DNA from: an uncultured Eggerthellaceae bacterium
GTDB taxonomy: Bacteria > Actinomycetota > Coriobacteriia > Coriobacteriales > Eggerthellaceae
Reading direction: 5' to 3'
Length of the DNA stretch: 17,746 nucleotides
Assembly (NCBI GenBank): GCA_946626265.1
Contig: CAMOUE010000021.1
Span: forward strand, 1 to 17,746
The translations under genes were made by a program, and so were the position numbers. The notes under the pieces were generated by a model. It worked only from the letters and a program-made list of their open reading frames with translations. It did no database searches and was not told where the DNA came from. This document shows positions 1 to 5,925 of the stretch, one piece after another; position 1 is the first letter of the stretch; each line of letters starts with the position of its first letter.

Positions 1-2
1 GA

Positions 3-914
3 ATCGAGCAAGGGGTTCAAGTCGCCGGTGAGGCCATAGACGGTGCAGTGATGACTTTGGACGTCGTCGACGCGAACGCGGGCGCTGCTGGCGAAAACGT
101 GTCCGAGGCGCGTGCGCAAGTCGAGGCGCTCGTGAATGCAGACGTGCTTACCTCCGAAGACGCCGAGTCATTGCTCGATAGCCTCGATCGGGCGGATTCC
201 GCAATCGCCGGCATCGACACGGATGGTACCCGCTCGGCCCTTACAGGTGCAAAGGGTACCCTGGATAAAATTGGCGAAGCCGGTGAAGCCATCGGGAGCG
301 CATCTTCGGAGCTTTCCAGCGCGGCTGAGCAAGCTGGACAGCTATCGGAGGGGTTGAAGGGCGCGATTGAGGGCATCGACTCGCTTGAAGAAGGTTCAGA
401 CGCTCTCAAATCAGGCCTTTCGGATCTGAAGGCCGGAACGGACAGGACCTCTCAGGCGCTCGACGACGCAGTTGCGGGCAGCGGCAAGCTCGCAGATGGC
501 GCGACGGCGCTCAAGGGCGATTCCGAAGGGGGCTTGACAGCAGCGGCCGCCGGCGCACATGAGCTTGCCACGGGCGCGAGCGAAGTCGCAAGCGGTGCAG
601 GAAAGCTCGCCGATGGCACGGATGCGCTCGGAAGCGGGTCGACTGCGCTTGCCGAAGCATCGGACATCATGGCCGAGGCTCTTGAAGCCGCCGCCGAAGG
701 CGGGGCGGCCTTGACGCAGGGACTTCAGGTTTTCAACGACGAGGGAATCAGCGAGATCGGGGACGCCATCGACAACAGGGTCCTGAAGCTCTCCGACCGC
801 TTCGATGCAATCACGGCGGCAGGTAAGCGCTACACGAACTTCGGCGGAATCGCCGCCGAGACGACGGGTTCCGTCAAGTTCGTATACGAGATGGACGGGA
901 TATCGCTCGGATAA
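3..914 (+). CDS. C-terminal part of an XXXLXXG heptad-repeat protein (5' end outside window)
   Basis: The frame is open from the left edge (codons in phase with position 3) to a TAA at 912-914, so about 303 residues of a longer protein are visible; GTG at 48 and ATG at 51 are internal codons. The sequence is rich in Ala, Gly, Ser, Leu and acidic residues. It contains degenerate heptads with Leu and Gly at fixed spacing (SGKLADG, AHELATG, AGKLADG), the pattern of the X-X-X-Leu-X-X-Gly repeats seen in YhgE/Pip-type and some MMPL-type membrane proteins of Gram-positive bacteria. These repeats probably form an extracytoplasmic coiled coil. The last 40 residues (from KRYTNFGGI to KFVYEMDGI) look like a compact conserved tail rather than a membrane segment; no transmembrane helix is visible here. 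Function unknown. Assignment to the repeat family is fairly secure; assignment to a transporter subfamily is inference. Confidence 0.7.
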   Translation: MEQGVQVAGEAIDGAVMTLDVVDANAGAAGENVSEARAQVEALVNADVLTSEDAESLLDSLDRADSAIAGIDTDGTRSALTGAKGTLDKIGEAGEAIGSASSELSSAAEQAGQLSEGLKGAIEGIDSLEEGSDALKSGLSDLKAGTDRTSQALDDAVAGSGKLADGATALKGDSEGGLTAAAAGAHELATGASEVASGAGKLADGTDALGSGSTALAEASDIMAEALEAAAEGGAALTQGLQVFNDEGISEIGDAIDNRVLKLSDRFDAITAAGKRYTNFGGIAAETTGSVKFVYEMDGISLG

Positions 915-1102
915 CCTCGCGTCGCGTCGCCGGTCACGATGCGGCTTGCGTCCTCGGTTAGCACGCTTCTTGGATACGTTGCCGCGCTCAGCGGCTTGGG
1001 ACAAGGCGCTTCTTCGTTATCCACCGCGGGTGCCGGGTGTGCCGCCCCGCGACAGCGCGCTTCCCCGGCATCCTGCCGCGCGTGCCGTCCGGGCATCCGC
1101 CG

Positions 1103-1236
1103 ATCAGCGCACATCCCCGGTATCCTGCCAGGACCGCCTGCCGGGGCGTCCCTGGATCAGCGCACATCCCCGGTATCCTGCCACCCCCGCCTGCCGGGGC
1201 GTTTCTGGATCAGCGCACTTCCCCGGTATCCTGCCA
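1103..1236. repeat. 53-bp tandem repeat, about 2.5 units
   Basis: Units 1103-1155 and 1156-1208 match at 48 of 53 positions by hand alignment, and a partial third unit runs 1209-1236. Each unit is one 22-bp repeat plus a GC-rich spacer that contains GCCTGCCGGGGCGT. The exact 53-bp phase suggests duplication of a larger block rather than independent insertions. Confidence 0.8.
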
Positions 1237-1273
1237 CCCCCGCGAACTCGCGGCATAATATCCGAGATGTGCG
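1214..1273. repeat. 60-bp hairpin module made of two inverted 22-bp repeats
   Basis: A forward copy (1214-1235) and an inverted copy (1252-1273) flank a 16-bp spacer that overlaps a small perfect dyad, CCGCGA-AC-TCGCGG. The arms pair at about 16 of 22 positions. It has the same 22+16+22 architecture as the module at 1348-1407. Confidence 0.7.
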
Positions 1274-1331
1274 TCGTCGCCTGGCGAAATAACCGAGATG
1301 TGCGCCCGCACTTCCCGCATATCCTGCCATC

Positions 1332-1349
1332 CGCCGTCCGCGGACGGCG
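1332..1349. repeat. Perfect 18-bp palindrome CGCCGTCCGCGGACGGCG
   Basis: The two 9-bp halves are exact reverse complements with no spacer. It sits between the forward repeats at 1307-1328 and 1348-1369 and shares two bases with the second. Confidence 0.85.
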
Positions 1350-1407
1350 CACTTCCCCTATATTATGCCGCGAAAACATCGGGGTGGCTGAATTTCCGAG
1401 AAGTGCG
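1348..1407. repeat. 60-bp hairpin module, apparently in opposite orientation to 1214-1273
   Basis: A forward copy (1348-1369) and an inverted copy (1386-1407) are separated by 16 bp. The ends (GCGCACTTC and GAAGTGCGC, counting one flanking base each) are perfect complements. The spacer resembles the reverse complement of the spacer at 1236-1251 (about 10 of 16 positions, shared GCGA and GGGGT ends), so the two modules look like inverted copies of one element. Confidence 0.65.
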
Positions 1408-1831
1408 CGATAGGGCGGGAAACGCGCCGTCGGGTGGGGGTGGCCTCGGTCTAGGAGGGCGCCGTCTGATTTGGAAACGTCCCCAGATGGCGAGGCGGCA
1501 ACTTGACAGGTCGGGCGCTGTTGGGCGAATGAGTATGCTGATGGAAGGAAAACGCGCAGCAGGCTGCGGAGGTGCGCAACCGAGAACGGAAGGTTATCTC
1601 AATGCGGGATTGTGGGGCGTTGGATGTGAAATCCGCCTGCGGGCCCCGTCCGTAATCGTGCTTGAAATCCCTATGATGTTCGAATGCGCCATTGAACAGC
1701 GTAAACCGTATAATAAATAGTTATACCGACGCGCACTGCATCGCCAAGAACGCATAAATTCAACGCATGATAAAACCCGACTAAACGTAATAAGCTGTCT
1801 ATTGAAAAGGAAAGCCATCAGTAGATTAGCA

Positions 1832-1940
1832 GCATGAGCGTTGCGCTCTCGCGCGGCGTGGGCATCACGAACATCCGAGGGCTGCGAGGAGTCGGTGCGC
1901 GGCGGTTGGGCCCACGCCGCGCGAGAGCGAACGCTCATGC
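1832..1940. repeat. Very long near-perfect inverted repeat (31-bp stem, 46-nt loop)
   Basis: The left arm 1832-1863 (32 nt) and right arm 1910-1940 (31 nt) are reverse complements except for one extra G in the left arm. They enclose 46 nt of unpaired sequence. No T-run follows on either strand, so it does not look like an ordinary intrinsic terminator. It lies just upstream of the pyr promoter. It could be the core of a small RNA, a mobile hairpin element (MITE-like) or a structured leader transcribed from further upstream; the sequence does not decide between these. Confidence 0.8.
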
Positions 1941-1948
1941 GACATTAC

Positions 1949-1990
1949 AACCTCCTGCGAGGCGGTTCAATGCGAGTCGCATGGTACAAT
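1949..1990 (+). promoter_or_regulatory. Probable pyrKDF promoter with two dyads
   Basis: An extended -10 element, TGGTACAAT, lies at 1982-1990 with no good -35 at 16-18 bp, as expected for extended -10 promoters. The start of transcription would fall near 1997, giving a leader of about 25 nt. Immediately upstream are two dyads: AACCTCC-TGCGA-GGCGGTT (1949-1967, one mismatch) and ATGCGA-G-TCGCAT (1970-1982, perfect). Their position in the -35 to -10 region suits operator sites. The promoter call is by eye; the regulator is unknown. Confidence 0.5.
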
Positions 1991-2021
1991 TTCGCCATAA
2001 CGTGGTGAAAGGGGGTCTCGT

Positions 2022-2813
2022 ATGGCCGGACTTGCAAACGAGCGCGCTCGCGTTCTGTCTAACGAGGAGGTGGGACCTGGCTTACACGTTCTCAGCCTCG
2101 AATCGCCCGGCATCGCCGGAAGCATAAGACCGGGACAGTTCGTCCATATGCGGATACCGAGCTTGGAGTCGCATGTTCTCAGACGCCCGTTCTCGGTCTA
2201 CGCGCACGATGCAGACGCGGGCATCCTCGACATCCTGTACCAAGAGGTCGGAAGCGTCACGAAGCTCATGCCGCATATGAGCGACGGTTTCGTCGAGCTG
2301 ATCGGACCAGTCGGGAATACGTGGAACAGCGCAGCGAGGCGTGCGCTCATCGTGGGCGGCGGCGTCGGCGCTGCTCCGTTGTTCATGTTGACAGAGCAAT
2401 TAGTCGCAAGCGGCAGCGCGGTCGACGTCGTGCTCGGCGCCCAAACCGAGAAGGCCCTTGTGTGCCGCGAGCGCTACGAGCGACTGCTCGGACGAAATCC
2501 CGAATGCGCAACCGACGACGGCACGTACGGCCGTGCCGGTTTCTGCACGTCGCTCGTCGAGGAGCGGTTGCGCGAAGGCACGTTCGGGGACGGCGGGCCT
2601 TACGAGTACGTAGCCGTATGCGGCCCCGTGCCGCTCATGAGAATCGTCGCCGGCCTCGCGGCTGATGCAGGTGTCCCCTGCGAGGTGTCGATGGAAAAGC
2701 GCATGGCCTGCGGCGTGGGCGCTTGCCTTTCATGTGTCGTCGACACCGTCGACGGGAAACGGCGCTCATGCGTTGACGGGCCCATCTTCGATGCGCAGGA
2801 GGTGGTCTGGTAA
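2022..2813 (+). CDS. pyrK: Dihydroorotate dehydrogenase electron transfer subunit PyrK
   Basis: PyrK is the FAD/[2Fe-2S] subunit that lets class 1B dihydroorotate dehydrogenase pass electrons from dihydroorotate to NAD+ in the cytoplasm. The 263-residue protein shows the ferredoxin-reductase layout: an N-terminal beta-barrel with the flavin motif RPFSV, then GPVGN, a nucleotide-binding glycine loop VGGGVGAAPL, and a C-terminal iron-sulfur loop with Cys230, Cys235, Cys238 and Cys250. The length matches the family. The start at 2022 is supported by GAAAGGGGG at 2007-2015. The stop overlaps the start of pyrD by one base (TAATG), so the two are translationally coupled, as expected for subunits of one enzyme. 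Confidence 0.95.
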   Translation: MAGLANERARVLSNEEVGPGLHVLSLESPGIAGSIRPGQFVHMRIPSLESHVLRRPFSVYAHDADAGILDILYQEVGSVTKLMPHMSDGFVELIGPVGNTWNSAARRALIVGGGVGAAPLFMLTEQLVASGSAVDVVLGAQTEKALVCRERYERLLGRNPECATDDGTYGRAGFCTSLVEERLREGTFGDGGPYEYVAVCGPVPLMRIVAGLAADAGVPCEVSMEKRMACGVGACLSCVVDTVDGKRRSCVDGPIFDAQEVVW

Positions 2814-3769
2814 TGAACGGAGATACGGTGTTCACTGCGATGACCCCGGCTCAAACGAGCGTCTCGATGTCCGTGGACCTCGGGGGGCTCTCGATGAAGA
2901 ACCCCGTCACGGTCGCGTCGGGAACGTTCGCGGCGGGACGGGAGTACTCCGATTTCGTAGACGTCGCCGCGCTCGGCGCAGTGACGACGAAAGGCGTGTC
3001 GCTGCATGGTTGGGAGGGCAACGCGAGCCCCCGCATCGCCGAGACTCCGAGCGGCATGCTCAATTCCATCGGGCTCCAAAACCCTGGGGTGAACCACCTC
3101 ATCGAGCATGAGCTGCCCTGGCTCAGGCAAGTGGGGGCGACGACGATAGTCAACGTGTCGGGCCACAGCTTCGACGAATACGTGAACGTGATAGAAGCCC
3201 TCGAGGCCACGGATCTCGTCGACGCGTACGAGATAAACATCTCGTGCCCGAACGTCGATGCGGGTGGTATGACGATTGGAACCGACCCGAAAAGCGTCGA
3301 GCAGGTCGTGGCGCTCTGCCGGAAGGCCACGAAACGGCCGATGATAGTGAAGCTCACGCCCAACGTAACCGATATCACGGAAATCGCGCGTGCCGCAGAG
3401 GCGTCGGGAGCCGACGCGCTCTCGCTCATAAACACGTTGCTCGGCATGGCGATCGATGTCCGTACGAGACGCCCGCAGCTCGCGCGGGGGGTCGGCGGCC
3501 TGTCGGGTCCCGCCGTTAAGCCCGTCGCGCTCAGGCTCGTGTGGGAGACGCACAAAGCCGTTTCGGTCCCGCTTCTCGGCATGGGCGGCATCTCGAACGG
3601 GACGGACGCCGTCGAATTCATGCTTGCGGGCGCAACGGCCGTGGCCGTCGGCACTGCCAACTTCACGAACCCGTTCGCGACCGTGGAGGTCATCGACGGA
3701 ATAGCAGAGTATTGCGAAACATATGGCGTAAAAGATGTCAACGAACTGATAGGAGCCCTCGAATGGTAA
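2813..3769 (+). CDS. pyrD: Dihydroorotate dehydrogenase, class 1B catalytic subunit
   Basis: PyrD is the FMN-containing alpha/beta-barrel subunit that oxidises dihydroorotate to orotate, the fourth step of pyrimidine synthesis. The protein has 318 residues. The early motif NPVTVASGTF, the substrate loop NSIGLQNPG and the motif NISCPN with the class 1 catalytic Cys at residue 145 are present. Late FMN-phosphate motifs follow (LLGMGGISNGTDAVEFMLAGATAVAVGTA). Cysteine rather than serine as catalytic base, and the adjacent pyrK, mark it as the NAD-linked class 1B form. The N-terminus from ATG 2813 carries about 20 residues before the first core strand, slightly long for the family; initiation at a later Met is possible but the overlap with pyrK favours 2813. 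Confidence 0.95.
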   Translation: MNGDTVFTAMTPAQTSVSMSVDLGGLSMKNPVTVASGTFAAGREYSDFVDVAALGAVTTKGVSLHGWEGNASPRIAETPSGMLNSIGLQNPGVNHLIEHELPWLRQVGATTIVNVSGHSFDEYVNVIEALEATDLVDAYEINISCPNVDAGGMTIGTDPKSVEQVVALCRKATKRPMIVKLTPNVTDITEIARAAEASGADALSLINTLLGMAIDVRTRRPQLARGVGGLSGPAVKPVALRLVWETHKAVSVPLLGMGGISNGTDAVEFMLAGATAVAVGTANFTNPFATVEVIDGIAEYCETYGVKDVNELIGALEW

Positions 3770-4491
3770 ACGCATTTTCCGACATTCCCGCGTCCGAGCG
3801 CATAATCGTAGCCCTCGATTGCGGTCGCGACGAGGCTATCGCCCTGGCCGAGGCGCTGAGGGGCAAGGCGCGCTGGGTGAAAATCGGCATGACGCTGTAC
3901 TACGCATGCGGCCCGTCCATAATAGCGTCCTTCAAGCAGCGCGGGTTCAAGGTGTTCCTCGACCTCAAGCTCCACGACATCCCGTTCCAGATCGAGGGCG
4001 CCGCCGAATCTGCCGCGATGACGGGTGCCGACATGCTCACGATGCACATCCTCGGCGGTTCCGCGATGCTCGAGGCGGCGCAGCGCGGAGTCGAGAAGGC
4101 TGCGAAAGCCCGCGGGACGCAGGCAGCGGCCACGCTCGGCATAACGGTGCTCACGAGCATGGATGCAGACGCGTTGTCCGAAATCGGCATAGACCGCGAG
4201 CCGGCCGATCAAGTCGCCCTGCTCGGAGAAGTGGCGAAGAAGGCGGGGATTTCGGGCGTCGTCGCATCGGCCCAGGAGGCGGCCGTCCTTCGCGAGATAC
4301 TCGGACCGCGGGCGTTCATCGTGACGCCCGGCGTGAGGCCGGCGGGTGCCGAAAAGGGTGACCAGAGCCGTGTGACGACTCCTGCCCAAGCATTCGAGAA
4401 CGGGGCCTCGCATATCGTTATCGGTCGCCCGATAACGCGCGCCGAAGATCCCGCGGCCGCGTTCGATGCGATCGTGGCCGAGGTTCAATAA
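3763..4491 (+). CDS. pyrF: Orotidine 5'-phosphate decarboxylase
   Basis: PyrF decarboxylates OMP to UMP, the last step of pyrimidine nucleotide synthesis. The 242-residue protein begins at ATG 3763 inside the last codons of pyrD (7-bp overlap), with AGGAG at 3751-3755. The catalytic motif DLKLHDIP starts at residue 67 (Asp67, Lys69, Asp72). The phosphate-binding end of the barrel is visible as VTPGVRP and HIVIGRPITRAEDP. Length and motifs fit the short bacterial group of the family. The gene for orotate phosphoribosyltransferase (pyrE), needed between PyrD and PyrF, is not in the window. Confidence 0.95.
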   Translation: MVNAFSDIPASERIIVALDCGRDEAIALAEALRGKARWVKIGMTLYYACGPSIIASFKQRGFKVFLDLKLHDIPFQIEGAAESAAMTGADMLTMHILGGSAMLEAAQRGVEKAAKARGTQAAATLGITVLTSMDADALSEIGIDREPADQVALLGEVAKKAGISGVVASAQEAAVLREILGPRAFIVTPGVRPAGAEKGDQSRVTTPAQAFENGASHIVIGRPITRAEDPAAAFDAIVAEVQ

Positions 4492-4520
4492 TGCCAAAAA
4501 CACAGAGAATCAGCACGATG

Positions 4521-4562
4521 ACCTGGCATTTATGCAGGTGATGTGCATTATTGGTCATAATG
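4521..4562. other. Two small hairpins downstream of pyrF
   Basis: ACCTG-G-CAT-TT-ATGCAGGT (4521-4539, one bulge) and CATTAT-TGGTC-ATAATG (4546-4562, perfect 6-bp arms). Neither is followed by a T-run, so a role as intrinsic terminator is weak. The second could equally be an operator for the downstream mihF promoter. Confidence 0.35.
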
Positions 4563-4584
4563 TGAGCAAGAAGGGAAATTTTCC

Positions 4585-4614
4585 TTGTGCTTTGCAACGA
4601 TTCAAGGTTAGAAT
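4585..4614 (+). promoter_or_regulatory. Possible mihF promoter
   Basis: TTGTGC (4585-4590) and TAGAAT (4609-4614) are separated by 18 bp, implying a leader of roughly 140 nt before mihF. The intergenic stretch 4492-4763 is noticeably AT-richer than the flanking genes. Predicted by eye only. Confidence 0.4.
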
Positions 4615-4763
4615 TACCCCACATCAGGCACAACGCATCTTAAACACTACAGCCAATCATCAAGGGTAAGGTAATTGGTGCGGTGATGTGTGTGCGACAT
4701 GAAGACCGTATAGTCGTAAACACGATTCGCGGTAATACGACATAGGAAAAAAGGAGTGTACGA

Positions 4764-5072
4764 ATGGCAATCCCCAAACTCAGCGATGCGGAGCGCAAGG
4801 CAGCCCTCGAGAAGGCCAAGGAGGCTCGCATCAAGCGCGCCGAGATTCGCGAGCAGCTGAAGAGCGGTAAGCTCACTCTCAAGCAGGTTCTCGACATGAA
4901 GGACGATCCCATTGTCGGCCGTATGAAGGTTTCGACGCTCATCGAGACGCTGCCCGGCTACGGAAAGGCGAAGTCCGAGAAGATCATGGGCGAGTTGCAG
5001 ATCGCCGAGAGCCGCCGTCTGCGCGGTCTGGGCGAGCGCCAGCAGGCTGCGCTGCTGGAGCGCCTCGGTTAA
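4764..5072 (+). CDS. mihF: Actinobacterial integration host factor (mIHF)
   Basis: This is a small DNA-binding nucleoid protein of the helix-two turns-helix type, unrelated to the IHF alpha/beta of proteobacteria, which binds and bends DNA and supports phage integration in mycobacteria. The 102-residue protein has a basic, helical N-terminal arm (residues 1-50) rich in Lys, Arg and Glu. The conserved block MKVSTLIETLPGYGKAK-EKIM (about 53-74) and the arginine-rich RRLRGLGERQQAALLERLG at the end also match. Length and order agree with the mycobacterial protein as I remember it. The ribosome site AAGGAG at 4751-4756 is strong, suiting an abundant protein. The neighbours pyrF before it and gmk-rpoZ after it reproduce the arrangement known from mycobacteria. 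Confidence 0.92.
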   Translation: MAIPKLSDAERKAALEKAKEARIKRAEIREQLKSGKLTLKQVLDMKDDPIVGRMKVSTLIETLPGYGKAKSEKIMGELQIAESRRLRGLGERQQAALLERLG

Positions 5073-5078
5073 TCACCG

Positions 5079-5651
5079 ATGAGGCACGGCAATCTCTTTG
5101 TAATATCCGGGCCATCAGGTGCTGGCAAAGGCACGCTGGTGGCCCGCCTTTTGCGTGAAGTTCCCGATGCATGGCTTTCGGTGTCGGCGACGACGAGGGC
5201 TCCGCGTGACGGCGAGGTCGACGGTGTCAACTACTACTTTGTCGACAAGGACCGTTTCCTTGCCATGGCGCAAGAAGGCGAACTGCTCGAATGGGCGGAG
5301 TACTCGGGGAACTGCTACGGAACGCCGATGAAGTCCGTCATGGACATGATTGAGAACGGTCGCCAGGTCATCTTGGAGATCGATGTTCAAGGCGCCTTCC
5401 AGATCGCGGAAAAGATCCCGGACGCCATTCTCGTGTTCATAGAGCCGCCTTCCGTGGAGGAGCTCGAGCGCAGGCTGCGGTCACGGGGCACCGAGACCGA
5501 GGCGGCCATAGCGAAGCGCATGGAGGCAGCGCAGATGGAACTTTCCCGCAAAGAGGAGTATGATAAACGGCTCGTAAACGACGATTTGGAGCAGGCCGTA
5601 TCCGAGCTTGTTTCATATGTGAACATGAGAGCTGAAGAAACGCGAGGTTAA
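5079..5651 (+). CDS. gmk: Guanylate kinase
   Basis: Gmk phosphorylates GMP to GDP with ATP in the cytoplasm. The 190-residue protein has the P-loop GPSGAGKGT at residues 11-19. GMP-binding motifs follow: SATTRAPRDGEVDGVNYYFVD, then LLEWAEYSGNCYGTP, and VILEIDVQGA with the conserved Asp. The lid region has the arginines of ERRLRSRGTE. Length is typical of the short bacterial form. It starts only 6 bp after mihF and ends 6 bp before rpoZ, so the three genes are almost certainly co-transcribed. The ribosome site is weak, which suggests coupling to mihF translation. Confidence 0.95.
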   Translation: MRHGNLFVISGPSGAGKGTLVARLLREVPDAWLSVSATTRAPRDGEVDGVNYYFVDKDRFLAMAQEGELLEWAEYSGNCYGTPMKSVMDMIENGRQVILEIDVQGAFQIAEKIPDAILVFIEPPSVEELERRLRSRGTETEAAIAKRMEAAQMELSRKEEYDKRLVNDDLEQAVSELVSYVNMRAEETRG

Positions 5652-5657
5652 TGGATT

Positions 5658-5918
5658 ATGAGCATCATCGAACCGAAAATTGACGTATTGCTCGACGAAA
5701 CCGAGAACGACCGCTTCCTGCTGTGCGCACTCGCCAGCAAGCGCGCTCACGACATCAACGACATGCTTCGCGGCCAGCGTGACCGTGCAATCCAGCTCCA
5801 GACGGCTGTCGAGATCGCGCGCGCGTCCGACAAGAAGCCGCTGTCCATCGCGTTTGCCGAGATAGCACGTGGGGAAGTGTCGTACGATCCCGAGTCGATC
5901 GACGCCGCAAACCACTAG
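5658..5918 (+). CDS. rpoZ: DNA-directed RNA polymerase omega subunit
   Basis: The omega subunit binds the beta' subunit and helps RNA polymerase assembly. The 86-residue protein carries the family signature region: FLLCALASKRAHDINDMLRG (residues 16-35), corresponding to the usual R-Y-x-L-V-x-x-A-A-K-R-A-R pattern, followed by KPLSIAFAEIARGEV. Length is normal for a Gram-positive omega. The start at ATG 5658 is favoured because an earlier ATG at 5651 is in another frame. Its position directly after gmk is the common bacterial arrangement. Confidence 0.9.
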   Translation: MSIIEPKIDVLLDETENDRFLLCALASKRAHDINDMLRGQRDRAIQLQTAVEIARASDKKPLSIAFAEIARGEVSYDPESIDAANH

Positions 5919-5925
5919 GGAAACC

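Larger units (their letters stand above)
962..1407. repeat. REP-like cluster of about eleven 22-bp repeats in both orientations
   Basis: The unit reads approximately CGCAC-W-TCYCSG-RTATYMTGCC. Forward copies lie at 1056-1077, 1108-1129, 1161-1182, 1214-1235, 1307-1328 and 1348-1369. Inverted copies lie at 1252-1273, 1283-1304 and 1386-1407. Two more degenerate forward copies are at 962-983 (about 16 of 22 positions match an individual copy) and 1006-1027. The CGCAC start, the central TC..GG block and the terminal GCC are best conserved. Clustered short units in alternating orientation outside genes resemble REP/BIME elements of other bacteria, but the family itself is not one I can name. No transposase-like gene is visible in the window. 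Confidence 0.75.
915..2021. other. Gene-free intergenic region with repeats, AT-rich island and large hairpin
   Basis: No open frame here has a convincing family match, good ribosome binding site and coding bias together; the longer ones arise because the repeats contain few stops. Contents from left to right: a cluster of 22-bp inverted and direct repeats (962-1407), about 280 bp of mixed sequence (1408-1690) in which I recognise nothing, an AT-rich stretch (1701-1830, about 39% G+C by hand count) and a 109-bp near-perfect hairpin (1832-1940). Two short dyads and the probable pyr promoter (1949-1990) follow. Confidence 0.75.

Noticed and set aside
962..1407. CRISPR array
   Set aside because: Units are inverted as well as direct, spacing is irregular outside the 53-bp tandem, intervening sequences are themselves repeats, and no cas gene is present.
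805..1413. Long plus-strand frames (805-1413, 939-1292, 1037-1258) over the repeat cluster
   Set aside because: They consist of translated repeats rich in Arg, Pro and Cys, have no ribosome site, and the first starts inside the preceding gene.
1501..1540. TTGACA at 1503-1508 as a promoter -35
   Set aside because: No acceptable -10 at 16-18 bp; TATGCT lies 25 bp downstream.
1298..1720. 140-codon plus-strand frame
   Set aside because: It begins inside the repeat cluster, has no family pattern, and its composition changes abruptly at the AT-rich end.
1832..1940. Intrinsic terminator or pyr attenuator
   Set aside because: No T-run follows the stem on either strand and a promoter lies between it and pyrK.
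1834..2127. 97-codon frame with AAAGGA 19 bp upstream of its ATG
   Set aside because: The start codon lies within the hairpin arm, the protein is Arg-rich without a known pattern, and it runs into pyrK in another frame.
4466..4669. 67-codon frame between pyrF and mihF
   Set aside because: It begins inside pyrF, lacks a ribosome site and a recognisable family; the region looks regulatory.
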